From contig JAZQBE010000052.1 in the NCBI GenBank assembly GCA_045545575.1, positions 1-64,000 of the forward strand: a stretch of DNA of 64,000 nt, written 5' to 3'. The notes beneath the pieces are model-generated. The model did not search any database, was not told the origin of the DNA, and saw only the letters and a program-made list of their open reading frames with translations. Position numbers and translations under genes: made by a program. Positions 47,201 through 56,188 of the stretch are shown here, one piece after another; position 1 is the stretch's first letter, and each line of letters opens with the position of its first letter. This DNA is from Shuttleworthia sp045545575. GTDB taxonomy: Bacteria > Bacillota > Clostridia > Lachnospirales > Lachnospiraceae.

Positions 47201-49060
47201 GTGTTCGACACCCTCGATACACTGGATCCCGGGCAGAAGGCGGCCGTCACAGCCGACGCGTCCGCCTGTCTGGTTCTGGCAGGACCGGGATCCGGAAAAA
47301 CAACGGTGATTGTCCACCGCGTTTTTCACCTGCTCCGCCGGCAGGGCGTCCTGCCCGGCGGGATTCTCGTCATTACCTATACACGTGCGGCCGCGGCTGA
47401 AATGCGGCATCGTTTCGAACAGCTGCCGGGATCCGGGAAGGATTCCGTGCGGTTTCTGACCTTTCACGCATTCTGTTATCATCTGCTGCGCAGCGAAGGA
47501 CGGACGTTCCATCTGCTCGGTGACGCCGAAAAAACGCGGATGTACCGCCGTGCGGCCGAAAGCCTTCCGCCGGGAGAACGGCCGGCGCGGGAACTGTTTT
47601 TCGCGGAGCTTTCCCGGAAAAAAAGCCGCGGATCCGCGGACGGAGCCTATGTGCCGGTGTGGCTTTCCGCGGAGGTCTTTGCTGTGCTTGAGGAGCGGTG
47701 GAAGGAGGAACAGAAGGCCAGCGGCGGACTGGATTACGATGACCTGCTGCTTTGGACCCGGGATTATTTCGACGTGTATCCGGACCGTCTGCGCGTCTGG
47801 CAGAACCAGCTGTCCCATCTGCTGATTGACGAGGCCCAGGACATGAACCCGATCCAGTTTTCGCTGGCCGCCCGGCTGACCGCCGGCGGCGGACACCTGT
47901 TTCTGGTGGGCGATGACGATCAGTGCATCTACGGCTTTCGCGGGTCCGACAGCCGGCTGCTTTTGCGGTTTGGGGAGTTCTGGCCGGACGGAGCCATTCT
48001 CCGCCTTGAGAACAATTACCGCTGCGCAAAAAGCATCCTGGACGCCGCCGGCCGTCTGATCCGGGAAAACCGCAGCCGCTTTGCAAAGAATCCGAAGGCC
48101 GTCCGCACGGTGCCCGGAACGGTTGTGATCCGCCGGTGCGAGGACGAAGAGGAAGAGGCCGAGGAAGCGCTGGCGCTTCTTCGGCGCTGCAGGAGCCGGG
48201 CTCCGAAAACGACGGCCGTTCTGTACCGCAGCCGCTATCTGGCCGCGCCGCTCATGGAATGCTGTATCCGTGAAGGCATCGGTTTCGGCTGCCGGGAACC
48301 GCTGCCGCAGGAGGGCAGAACAGACCTGACGGACGATCTGCTGGCGTATCTGTCGCTGGCGTCGGGAAAGGGCAGCGCGGCCGATGCGGTCCGCATCCTG
48401 AACCGGCCGCCGCGGGGGCTGTCCCGGGAGCTCGTCCCCAAGGGATCCTTTTCGTTTGCCGCATGGGAGGAAAACGCCCGCGGCGCGCCGGCGCAGCTGG
48501 AGCAGATCCGTGCTTTAAAGCGTCTGGCAGAACGCGCCGCAAAGATGACGCCCTTCGCCGCGCTTTCCTTTTTCTGGCAGGCCGGCGGATACAAAGACTG
48601 GGCGCAATCCGCCGCCGGGTTCAGGCCGTCTGCCGCCGCGGCGCAGGCAAAAGAAAAGGAACGCCTGTGGGCACAGGCCGCGCAGACCGGCACCGGGGCC
48701 GGCCCCCAGGCGCCCGCGCGCTTCTGTGACCGCTGCCGCGCCCTGCGGCGTGAACAGGAAGAAAAACGCCAGGCGGCGGAAGCCTCGGAAACCCGGGCGA
48801 ATCCGGATCCGGAAACCGGTATCTTTTTCTCCACCTTCCATGGGGCAAAGGGCCTGGAATTCGACACGGTTCTGATTCTGGATGCCAATGAAGGGTACAG
48901 CCCCTGCGGAAAAAACCTTTCCGCGGAACAGCTTGAAGAAGAGCGGCGCCTGTTTTACGTCGCCCTGACCCGCGCGAAGGACCGCGTTTGCATTTTCTGC
49001 ACAAAAAAACACCGGGGCAGAAACACCCCGGAGTCCCGTTTTCTTTCGGAGATGAAATGA
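47201..49060 (+). CDS. short UvrD/Rep-type helicase
   Basis: A 619-residue SF1A helicase. Motif I AGPGSGKT (27-34), Ia ITYTRAAAAEM, II LIDEAQDM, III GDDDQCIYGFRGSD, IV NNYRCAKSI, V TFHGAKGLEFDTV, VI VALTRAKDR. UvrD/PcrA are usually 700 or more residues; the 2B-like region is reduced and carries a Cys-pair (FCDRCRAL) and Glu-rich stretch. Start GTG 47201 after AAAGGA. Likely an accessory DNA repair or replication helicase distinct from PcrA. Confidence 0.87.
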   Translation: MFDTLDTLDPGQKAAVTADASACLVLAGPGSGKTTVIVHRVFHLLRRQGVLPGGILVITYTRAAAAEMRHRFEQLPGSGKDSVRFLTFHAFCYHLLRSEGRTFHLLGDAEKTRMYRRAAESLPPGERPARELFFAELSRKKSRGSADGAYVPVWLSAEVFAVLEERWKEEQKASGGLDYDDLLLWTRDYFDVYPDRLRVWQNQLSHLLIDEAQDMNPIQFSLAARLTAGGGHLFLVGDDDQCIYGFRGSDSRLLLRFGEFWPDGAILRLENNYRCAKSILDAAGRLIRENRSRFAKNPKAVRTVPGTVVIRRCEDEEEEAEEALALLRRCRSRAPKTTAVLYRSRYLAAPLMECCIREGIGFGCREPLPQEGRTDLTDDLLAYLSLASGKGSAADAVRILNRPPRGLSRELVPKGSFSFAAWEENARGAPAQLEQIRALKRLAERAAKMTPFAALSFFWQAGGYKDWAQSAAGFRPSAAAAQAKEKERLWAQAAQTGTGAGPQAPARFCDRCRALRREQEEKRQAAEASETRANPDPETGIFFSTFHGAKGLEFDTVLILDANEGYSPCGKNLSAEQLEEERRLFYVALTRAKDRVCIFCTKKHRGRNTPESRFLSEMK

Positions 49061-49129
49061 AGGCGGACGGCAAGCATTCGCCCGAGCGCCGCCGCAGGAC
49101 CGGCCCGATGCGCCGGTCAGCAGCCGGAA

Positions 49130-49432
49130 TCAATCGCTGTTGAAAAGAGAGGCGAAGAACGCGCCTACGCGATCGTATTCTTCGTCGGTCGCGATGTTGT
49201 CGATGGCCGGCGTGCCGGCCTCATCTTCGCTGTAGCGGTAGAGAAGGACCTCGTCCTGGTAGGGCTCGCCGTTTTGGTCGACCGGAAGCAGGGCGATATA
49301 ATCCCTGTCATTGAGTGTAAAAATGGTAACGATCTCGCAGTCAAGCGACTCGCCGTTGTCAAGATCGAGGGTGACTACGACGTCAAGATCGTTCTCATCA
49401 ACGGGGAATACATCTTCTTTCGGATTGGACAT
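49130..49432 (-). CDS. DUF1292 protein (YrzB-like)
   Basis: A 100-residue acidic protein (DVVVTLDLDNGESLDCEIVT, DRDYIALLPVDQNGEPYQDE) of the DUF1292 family, function unknown. The C-terminus EEYDRVGAFFASLF is typical. ATG at 49430-49432 with AAGGAG upstream on the minus strand. Convergent with the helicase gene and divergent from the GlgX-like gene. Confidence 0.88.
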   Translation of the reverse strand: MSNPKEDVFPVDENDLDVVVTLDLDNGESLDCEIVTIFTLNDRDYIALLPVDQNGEPYQDEVLLYRYSEDEAGTPAIDNIATDEEYDRVGAFFASLFNSD

Positions 49433-49521
49433 GAAAAACTCCTTCCGGGACGGGGTGATGGTGCTATAACAGCATCGTAGCAAGAAATACAGGATCTGTC
49501 CACCGGTTTTTTGAAAGAAAC

Positions 49522-49632
49522 AACGCTGCGCGCAGACTCGAAAAACGCTGCGCGTTTTCCTCGTTATAGCTTTCGCAGCTTCGCTGCGTGCGTTTTTCGC
49601 TGCGCGAAAACCGCCGAAACGCTGCGCGTTTC
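49522..49632. repeat. array of short palindromes with CGCTGCGCG core
   Basis: In 111 bp: a 10-bp palindrome CTGCGCGCAG (49526-49535); AAAACGC-TGC-GCGTTTT (49542-49558); CGCAGC-TTC-GCTGCG (49574-49588); TTTTCGC-TGC-GCGAAAA (49594-49610); GAAACGC-TGC-GCGTTTC (49616-49632). CGAAAAACGC (49539-49548) and GCGTTTTTCG (49590-49599) also form a long inverted repeat. It fills most of the gap between two divergent genes. Confidence 0.8.
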
Positions 49633-49717
49633 TAAATCTATACATTTCCAGAAAAAAATAGTAAAATATATGGATATTCACAAACACTGATACGCCGATC
49701 AATAGAGAGGAGCCTGC

Positions 49718-51568
49718 ATGGAGGTGAACACCGGACGTTTTACATCCTTTGGCGCTGCGCCGGAAGAGGGGGGCTATTCCTTTACATTCGATGCGAAGGG
49801 GGCGGCATCCTGCGAGATTCTTCTGCTGGGCCGGGGAGGACAGACCAAGCGTGTTCCGGTACCTGAGAGTGCGCGCTGCGGAGATGTCTGCTCCGTTTAT
49901 ATCAAAGAGATTCCTGAGGAATATGACCGTTACCTGTACGTGCTTGACGGCCGGCGTGTCTGTGATCCCTACGCGCCGCTGGTTTCCGGCAGGGATCAGT
50001 GGATGGATGCCTCCCGCGAAAAGAATGCCTATGAAACAGAGGGCCGCTTCCGCCTGCATCCGTACCGCTGGAGACACCGTGCGCCGAAGCTGCGCGCGGA
50101 GGACCTGAGCATCTTCAAACTGCATCTGCGCGGCTTTACCATGCAGAGCCGTCTGAAGGATGAGGAGTGCGGATCTTATAAAGGCGTGATCCGCCGGCTG
50201 AAGAACGTCGCCGACATGGGCTTTACGGCCGTGGAATTCATGCCGCTGTACGATTTCGAGGAGCTTCTCTGGACAGAGAAGGCTTCCATGAACGCGGCCG
50301 GCGAACGTGAAGTGACGCGGGAAGCAACCGGCAAAACCAATTACTGGGGCTACGGAAACGCCTGTTATCTGGCGCCGAAGGCGTCCTATTTCGGCGGCGA
50401 GACAGCTGATCTCGGAATGAAGAAACTCGTGGACACGGCACATGGACTGGGCATGGAGTTTTACATGGAGATCTGCTACGCGCCGGAGGTCTCGGACGAC
50501 CTGTTCTGCGAGGCGCTTCGCCGCTGGGTGCGCGAATACCGTGTGGACGGATTCCATCTGGTCGGCATGGGTCTCCCCGCGGAGCGGATCGCGACGGATC
50601 CTTATCTGGCCGCCACCCGTCTGTTCTACGACGGGTTTGACGACGCGCTTCTGTCAGCGGAGAGAGAGGATAAACGGCTGTTTGTCTACAACCCCGATTT
50701 CCTGTTTGCGCTCCGGAAACTTCAGAACCATATGGACGGGGACCTGCCGTCCTTTGTCGTGCAGATGCGCCGGCAGAATAAAGCTTACGGATTTGTCAAT
50801 TACGCCGCGAACACGAACGACTTCACCCTGCTCGATTCCTTCAGCTACGGTGAAAAACACAACGAGGCGAACGGGGAGAACAACGCCGACGGCCGGAATG
50901 CCAGCTTCACCTGCAATTACGGCGTGGAGGGTCCCACGAAGAACCGCGCAATCCGGGCAGACCGCCGGCGGCAGGTCCGGCTGGCACTGGCCGCAACCAT
51001 GCTTTCGCAGGCCGTTCCGCTGCTGAGCTTCGGCGACGCGTCTTACAACACGCACGAAGGCAACAACAACCCGTACTGCCAGGACAATTCCCTGGGATGG
51101 GCGGCTTATTCCACGGGCAAGGAAGAACGCGCACTTCGGGAGTATGTGCATCGTCTGCTCACCATACGGAAGCAGCTTCCGGTTCTTCGCAGCGCCAAAC
51201 CCATGCAGATGACCGATTATGCACGGAAGGGACTGCCGGATCTTTCCTACCACGGACGGGAGCCCTGGGTGGTCGCCATCGGAAGCGAGCGTCGGGCGGT
51301 CAGCCTGTTCTACTGCGGGGACTATGTCAGCGACGACGCGCCGGACGTGCTGCTTCTGCTGAACTTCCATTATGAAGAAGAGTTTTTCGCGCTTCCTCAG
51401 CTGATGCATAAGCGGCAGTGGCACTATCTTGGCAATTCGGCGTCCTTCGAGCCGGCCGTCACCGGCGGTTCCTTTGACTTCGCCGTTCCGCTGACCGATC
51501 AGAAGGAAATCCTTTGCCCCGGTGCGTCGATTTCGGTACTGCTGGGAATGCCGGAGGCGAAGAAATGA
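49718..51568 (+). CDS. GlgX/isoamylase-like GH13 protein lacking catalytic residues
   Basis: A 616-residue protein with the N-terminal beta domain and (beta/alpha)8 body of glycogen-debranching enzymes, including the hallmark YGEKHNEANGENNADG. The nucleophile motif GFRFD reads GFHLV (His280, Val282), the acid/base Glu of the AEPWD block is replaced in LFVYNPD, and the SHDGF motif reads TNDF with Asn367 for His. All three changes fall on active-site residues, so hydrolysis is unlikely; glycogen binding may remain. GAGAGGAG precedes ATG 49718. It shares an operon with the DUF5662 gene. Confidence 0.85.
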   Translation: MEVNTGRFTSFGAAPEEGGYSFTFDAKGAASCEILLLGRGGQTKRVPVPESARCGDVCSVYIKEIPEEYDRYLYVLDGRRVCDPYAPLVSGRDQWMDASREKNAYETEGRFRLHPYRWRHRAPKLRAEDLSIFKLHLRGFTMQSRLKDEECGSYKGVIRRLKNVADMGFTAVEFMPLYDFEELLWTEKASMNAAGEREVTREATGKTNYWGYGNACYLAPKASYFGGETADLGMKKLVDTAHGLGMEFYMEICYAPEVSDDLFCEALRRWVREYRVDGFHLVGMGLPAERIATDPYLAATRLFYDGFDDALLSAEREDKRLFVYNPDFLFALRKLQNHMDGDLPSFVVQMRRQNKAYGFVNYAANTNDFTLLDSFSYGEKHNEANGENNADGRNASFTCNYGVEGPTKNRAIRADRRRQVRLALAATMLSQAVPLLSFGDASYNTHEGNNNPYCQDNSLGWAAYSTGKEERALREYVHRLLTIRKQLPVLRSAKPMQMTDYARKGLPDLSYHGREPWVVAIGSERRAVSLFYCGDYVSDDAPDVLLLLNFHYEEEFFALPQLMHKRQWHYLGNSASFEPAVTGGSFDFAVPLTDQKEILCPGASISVLLGMPEAKK

Positions 51569-52143
51569 ACCGGATCCTCGGACATCTTCGAACCATCAAT
51601 CATCACAAATGGCTGGTCATGAAAGGCTGCTTTGCCGTCGGTCTGTACTGGCAGGGGCTCGCCCACGACATGTCCAAATACGCGCCGGTGGAGTTCTTCA
51701 ACGGCTGCCGGTATTACACCGACGGACACGAGAGCCCGAACAACCGGGAGCGCCGGGACCGCGGATATTCGCTGGCCTGGCTGCATCACAAAGGACGCAA
51801 CCGTCATCATTTTGAGTACTGGATCGACTATGACGCAAGCCGGAACAAGACGGGGATGTCAGGCATGCGGATGCCGGCAAGGTATGTCGTGGAAATGTTT
51901 ATCGACCGGGTCGCGGCCAGCAAAAACTATCAGAAGGAAGCGTATACGGACCGGAGCGCGCTGGACTATTACATGCGCGGAAAACCGCACTACATCATGC
52001 ACCCTGACACGCAGGCGCTTTTGGAACATCTGCTGGAGATGCTTGCCGAAGAAGGGGAAGCAGCCGTCAATCAGTATATCCGCACGGTCGTTCTGTCCCA
52101 TCCGGCGGACCGGGACTGGTATCCCCCGCTGCGGGAGGAATAA
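51565..52143 (+). CDS. DUF5662 family protein
   Basis: A 192-residue protein (TINHHKWLVMKGCFAVGLYW, QGLAHDMSKYAPVEFFNG, LAWLHHKGRNRHHFEYWID). The HD and HH pairs resemble a metal-binding HD-like fold, but the function of DUF5662 is unknown. Start ATG 51565 overlaps the preceding stop (ATGA). Confidence 0.8.
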   Translation: MNRILGHLRTINHHKWLVMKGCFAVGLYWQGLAHDMSKYAPVEFFNGCRYYTDGHESPNNRERRDRGYSLAWLHHKGRNRHHFEYWIDYDASRNKTGMSGMRMPARYVVEMFIDRVAASKNYQKEAYTDRSALDYYMRGKPHYIMHPDTQALLEHLLEMLAEEGEAAVNQYIRTVVLSHPADRDWYPPLREE

Positions 52144-52157
52144 AGGAGAAACCAATT

Positions 52158-53153
52158 ATGGACGAGAAAAAAGTATTATACAGCGGGATGCAGGCGACGA
52201 ATACGCTGACCCTTGGCAATTACCTGGGCGCGCTGAAAAACTGGGTGCATCTGCATGAGGAATACGAGTGCTATTTCGGCGTCATGGATCTGCATTCACT
52301 GACGGTTCGCCAGGTGCCGGCCGAATTCCGGAAAAACGCACGCTCGCTGTACGCGCTGTATATCGCGGCCGGTCTGGATCCGGAACAGAACTGCGTCTAC
52401 TTCCAGTCCCACGTGCCGGCGCACACCCAGCTCGGATGGGTGCTCGACTGCTTCACCTACATGGGCGAGCTGAGCCGGATGACGCAGTTTAAAGACAAGG
52501 CGGCAAAGCACGCCGACAACGTCAACGCCGGCCTGTTCACTTATCCGGTGCTGATGGCGGCGGACATCCTTCTGTATCAGGCGGACGTCGTCCCGGTCGG
52601 CGAGGACCAGCGCCAGCATCTGGAGATCACGCGGGATATTGCCGAGCGCTTCAACAGCATCTACGGGGACGTCTTTACGATTCCGGAGGCCTATTACGGC
52701 AAGAAGGGCGCCCGCGTCATGTCGCTGGCGGATCCGACACGCAAGATGTCGAAATCCGACGAAAACGCCAATGCCACCGTGCTTCTGCTGGACGACCGGG
52801 ACGCCATTATCCGCAAATTCAAAAAGGCGGTCACCGATTCCGTCGGCTGTGTCCGGTACAGCCCCGATCAGCCCGGCATCTGCAACCTGATGGAGATCTA
52901 CGGCGCCGTGACGGGCAAAACGGCGGAGGAGATCACGCGGGAATTCGAAGGACGCGGCTACGGTGATTTCAAGCTGGCAGTCGGCGAGGCGGTCGCGGAC
53001 GAACTGGCGCCGCTGCAGAAGCGCTATGCCGAACTGATCGCGGACAAGGAATACATCGATCAGTGCATCCGCACCAACGACGAGCGCGCGGCGCGCTGTG
53101 CGGCGCGGACGCTCCGCAAGGTGTACCGGAAGGTCGGTCTGACGGAGGTTTAA
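52158..53153 (+). CDS. trpS: tryptophanyl-tRNA synthetase
   Basis: A 331-residue class I synthetase. HIGH equivalent TLGNYLG (18-24), KMSKS at 196-200, and the PVGEDQRQHLEITRDIAERF block. AAGGAGAAACC precedes the ATG; 14 nt after DUF5662 and probably co-transcribed with it. No T-box is visible upstream. Confidence 0.97.
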   Translation: MDEKKVLYSGMQATNTLTLGNYLGALKNWVHLHEEYECYFGVMDLHSLTVRQVPAEFRKNARSLYALYIAAGLDPEQNCVYFQSHVPAHTQLGWVLDCFTYMGELSRMTQFKDKAAKHADNVNAGLFTYPVLMAADILLYQADVVPVGEDQRQHLEITRDIAERFNSIYGDVFTIPEAYYGKKGARVMSLADPTRKMSKSDENANATVLLLDDRDAIIRKFKKAVTDSVGCVRYSPDQPGICNLMEIYGAVTGKTAEEITREFEGRGYGDFKLAVGEAVADELAPLQKRYAELIADKEYIDQCIRTNDERAARCAARTLRKVYRKVGLTEV

Positions 53154-53217
53154 GCCGAAAGACCGTAAAATGTGAACAATTCCTAAAATCTTTCTAAAAT
53201 CGCTTTTTTTTGGACGG

Positions 53218-53260
53218 AAGAGTGCTATGCTGAAGAAAGCATAAGCACTCTTTTCTTTTT
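53218..53260 (+). terminator. intrinsic terminator after trpS
   Basis: AAGAGTGCT-ATGCT (53218-53231) pairs with AGCAT-A-AGCACTCTT (53238-53252) with one bulge, followed by TTCTTTTT. Ends the trpS transcript. Confidence 0.85.
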
Positions 53261-53353
53261 CCGGCGCCGCATTCTGCGCCGGGTTTCCTGATGAACAGCT
53301 TCTTTCCGTACAGGCGTGATGCAGATGACGCTTTTGTTTTGCTGCGCGTCATC
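53261..53353 (+). promoter_or_regulatory. two further hairpins upstream of yifB
   Basis: CCGGCGC/GCGCCGG (53261-53267 with 53276-53282) and GATGACGC/GCGTCATC (53324-53331 with 53346-53353) lie between the terminator and the yifB start, the second about 20 nt before the ATG. No clear promoter boxes were identified in this 220-nt gap, so the yifB promoter remains open. Confidence 0.4.
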
Positions 53354-53373
53354 CGACGGAAAGGAGAAAAAAC

Positions 53374-54957
53374 ATGTATGGACTGGTGCACACGGCGATT
53401 GTCCGCGGCATTGAGGCGATGACGGTGACGGTGGAAGCCGACGTCTCCGAAGGACTGCCCGTATTTGAGATGGTCGGATTCTTAAGCTCCGAGGCCCGGG
53501 AGGCCCGGGAGCGCGTCCGCACCGCGCTGCGCAACTGCGGTTACACGATGCCGGTCAAGCGGGTGACGGTCAACATTGCCCCGGCCAGCGTCCGGAAAAC
53601 GGGCACGGGGTTTGATCTTCCGACCGCGATCGCAGTGCTGATGGCGGCCGGGCAGCTGCCGGGCGATGCCTGCGAGGATATGGTCATTGCGGGGGAACTT
53701 CAGCTTTCGGGGCGTGTCAAATACGTCCGCGGCGCCCTGCCCATGCTGCTGGCTGCCCGGGATGCCGGCATCCGAAAGGCCGTCATTCCCGCGGAAAACG
53801 CCCGGGAAGCGGCGCTGGTGCCGGGGCTGGAGGTTCACACCATCCGCTCCCTGGAGGAATGCATCGCGTTTCTGTGTCCGGGTCTGGCGCTTATGCGCGG
53901 CGCAAGGGCGCAGCCGCCGGCGGGCGAGGACCCTTACGAAAACCGAAGGGACGGCGGCGGACAGGCCTGTGATGTCCGCGAAGCGTCCGCGGAAGCCGGA
54001 CCGGACTTTGCCGATATCTGCGGGCAGGCCCGGGCGAAGCGTGCCTGTGAGATCGCCGCGGCCGGCCGGCACAATCTGCTGATGATCGGACCGCCGGGCA
54101 GCGGAAAATCCATGATCGCCCGCTGTATCCCCGGGATTCTTCCGCCCATGAGCGAGCAGATGAAGATGGATCTCGCGAAGATCCGTTCCGTCATGGGCAT
54201 GCCGCCGAAGGAACCGGACCAGCCGCCCTTTCGGGCTCCGCATCACACGATCTCCGAAACCGGCATGGCAGGCGGAGGAGGCGTTCCGCGCCCGGGCGAG
54301 ATTTCCCTTGCCCACGGCGGGGTTCTGTTTCTGGACGAGCTGCCGGAATTTGACCGGTCCTCCCTGGAAGTGCTCCGGCAGCCGATGGAGGAGGGCGAGA
54401 TCCGCCTGATCCGGCAGAACGGCGCCTTTTCTTTTCCCGCCGATTTCATGCTCGTCGCGGCGATGAATCCCTGCCCCTGCGGATATTATCCCAACCGCCG
54501 CCGGTGCCGGTGCACGCCGGCGCAGGTGCAGCGCTATCTGTCGCGGATCAGCCAGCCTCTGCTCGACCGGATCGACATCGCCGTGGACGTCAACCGCATG
54601 TCCTTCTCGGATCTGGATCCAGATGTGAAAGAGGAGAGCTCCAATGACATCCGCAGGCGTGTCCTCGCGGCAGACGAGATCCAGAAAAAGCGGTATCAGG
54701 GGATGCCCTGGCGTTTCAACAGCCAGATTCCGGGAAACGAAATCCGCGAAGCGGTGGATCTCGGCCGCAAGGAGCGGACGCATATGGAAAAACGCTATGA
54801 GGCGCTTTCGCTGACTGCCCGCGGCTATCACCGGCTGCTGCGCGTCGCCCGCACCATCGCGGATCTGGACGGCAGCGAGCGCGTCGAAATCCGGCACCTG
54901 ATCGAAGCGGAATTCTATAAAGCCAACGATCTGAAGAACAATGAATGGGAGTATTGA
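53374..54957 (+). CDS. comM: YifB/ComM family AAA ATPase
   Basis: A 527-residue Mg-chelatase-like ATPase. N-terminal S5-like domain (VSEGLPVFEMVGFLSSEARE), Walker A GPPGSGKSMIAR near residue 241, Walker B LFLDELPEF, sensor ALNPCPCGYYPN-like AMNPCPCGYYPNRRR and the C-terminal helical lid. ComM-type proteins assist homologous DNA integration and branch migration. Linked to dprA, as in many Firmicutes. GGAAAGGAG precedes the ATG. Confidence 0.94.
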   Translation: MYGLVHTAIVRGIEAMTVTVEADVSEGLPVFEMVGFLSSEAREARERVRTALRNCGYTMPVKRVTVNIAPASVRKTGTGFDLPTAIAVLMAAGQLPGDACEDMVIAGELQLSGRVKYVRGALPMLLAARDAGIRKAVIPAENAREAALVPGLEVHTIRSLEECIAFLCPGLALMRGARAQPPAGEDPYENRRDGGGQACDVREASAEAGPDFADICGQARAKRACEIAAAGRHNLLMIGPPGSGKSMIARCIPGILPPMSEQMKMDLAKIRSVMGMPPKEPDQPPFRAPHHTISETGMAGGGGVPRPGEISLAHGGVLFLDELPEFDRSSLEVLRQPMEEGEIRLIRQNGAFSFPADFMLVAAMNPCPCGYYPNRRRCRCTPAQVQRYLSRISQPLLDRIDIAVDVNRMSFSDLDPDVKEESSNDIRRRVLAADEIQKKRYQGMPWRFNSQIPGNEIREAVDLGRKERTHMEKRYEALSLTARGYHRLLRVARTIADLDGSERVEIRHLIEAEFYKANDLKNNEWEY

Positions 54958-54959
54958 AT

Positions 54960-56114
54960 ATGGAAGAAACAAAACCGGTTCCGGCGGTTCCGGACAGCAG
55001 ACCGGATGCGCCGGACGCCTATGATTACTGGCTGACCTGTGTGCACGGGGGAATCCGGGATACGGAAAAACGGCAGCTGCTGTCGGCGTTCGGCAGTGCA
55101 AAAGCCGTCTTTACGGCGGATGCCGGACGGCTGCGGGAAAGCCGGATTCTCACGGAAGAAAAAACCGAAGCCCTGCTTCGTCTGCGCAGCGAGGCGGATC
55201 CAGACCGTGCGTGGCAGGCGTTTGCCGAAACGGGCATGGGTCTCGTAACGCTTGCCCAGCGCACCTACCCGAAACGGCTCGCGCAGATTTACGACGCGCC
55301 CTACGGGTTGTTTTATCTCGGCGAGGCGCCGGGCCTGCTGTCGGATGATGTGCCGACGGTCGCGATCGTCGGCGCCCGGACGTGCACCGGATACGGACGG
55401 ACCATGGGCGAAGATATCGCGGCGGCCTTAGCGGAAGCCGGCGCGGCCGTCATCAGCGGGATGGCGCGCGGAATCGACCAGTCCGGCCACCGGGGCTGCC
55501 TGTCGCGGAACGGGAAGACCATTGCAGTGCTCGGCAGCGGCGCCGATGTCTGTTATCCTCCGCAGAGCATTGCGCTCTATGAAGAGATCCGACAGACCGG
55601 ATGCATCCTGTCCGAGCAGCCGCCGCACACGCAGCCGCTGCCCATGTTTTTCCCGTCGCGCAACCGGATCATCAGCGGGATGGCGGACGCCGTCCTCGTG
55701 CTCGAGGCGAAAAAGAAGAGCGGAAGCCTCATCACGGCGGATTTCGCGATGGAGCAGGGAAAGGACGTGTTCGCGCTTCCGGGAAGGGTCGGCGACCCCA
55801 TGAGCGAGGGGACCAACGATCTGATCGCGCAGGGGGCCCATATCATCCGGTCTGTTCCGGGGCTGCTCGAGGATCTGTTTGATCTGACACTTGCGCAGCG
55901 GGTGCGCTTTCCGGACGAAAAAGCCGTGCGGCCGCTGCTCGATCCCGACACGGAAGCGGTCTATCAGATGCTTGACGTTTATCCCGCAAATCTCGACGAA
56001 ATCCTTGCCGGAAGCGGTCTGGACATGCTTCAGGCCCTTCGGTCCCTGATGCGTCTGTGCGATCTCGGACTGGCAAAAGAGTGTTTTAATAATCAGTATA
56101 TTCGCGGAAGATAG
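54960..56114 (+). CDS. dprA: DNA processing protein DprA
   Basis: A 384-residue RecA-loader. Helical N-terminus, Rossmann-like domain with VAIVGARTCTGYG, SGMARGIDQSGH and FPSRNRIISGMADAVLVLEA, GSLITADFAMEQGKDVFALP, and a C-terminal winged helix (about 310-384). GGGAG sits 9 nt before ATG 54960; the in-frame ATG at 54945 lies inside the previous gene. Functions in transformation and recombination; coupled to yifB. Confidence 0.94.
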   Translation: MEETKPVPAVPDSRPDAPDAYDYWLTCVHGGIRDTEKRQLLSAFGSAKAVFTADAGRLRESRILTEEKTEALLRLRSEADPDRAWQAFAETGMGLVTLAQRTYPKRLAQIYDAPYGLFYLGEAPGLLSDDVPTVAIVGARTCTGYGRTMGEDIAAALAEAGAAVISGMARGIDQSGHRGCLSRNGKTIAVLGSGADVCYPPQSIALYEEIRQTGCILSEQPPHTQPLPMFFPSRNRIISGMADAVLVLEAKKKSGSLITADFAMEQGKDVFALPGRVGDPMSEGTNDLIAQGAHIIRSVPGLLEDLFDLTLAQRVRFPDEKAVRPLLDPDTEAVYQMLDVYPANLDEILAGSGLDMLQALRSLMRLCDLGLAKECFNNQYIRGR

Positions 56115-56118
56115 GGTC

Positions 56119-56147
56119 TTGAAATCAGAAAAATCATGGTGTATATT
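56119..56147 (+). promoter_or_regulatory. topA promoter
   Basis: TTGAAA (56119-56124), 17-bp spacer, TATATT (56142-56147), 42 nt before topA. Good match to the housekeeping consensus. Confidence 0.8.
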
Positions 56148-56188
56148 TTCTTTCGTGTCAATTCGTGAACTGTGAAAGGAATTTGCAC

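Noticed and set aside
45181..47250. 689-residue minus-strand open frame across gltX
   Set aside because: Lies antisense to gltX and two other genes; composition and lack of motifs show it is a shadow.
49433..50557. Upstream extension of the DUF1292 frame to 475 residues
   Set aside because: Only the last 100 residues are real; ATG 49432 has a good ribosome-binding site and the rest is antisense to the GlgX-like gene and the palindrome array.
52144..52157. T-box or attenuator upstream of trpS
   Set aside because: Only 14 nt separate trpS from DUF5662, leaving no room for a leader.
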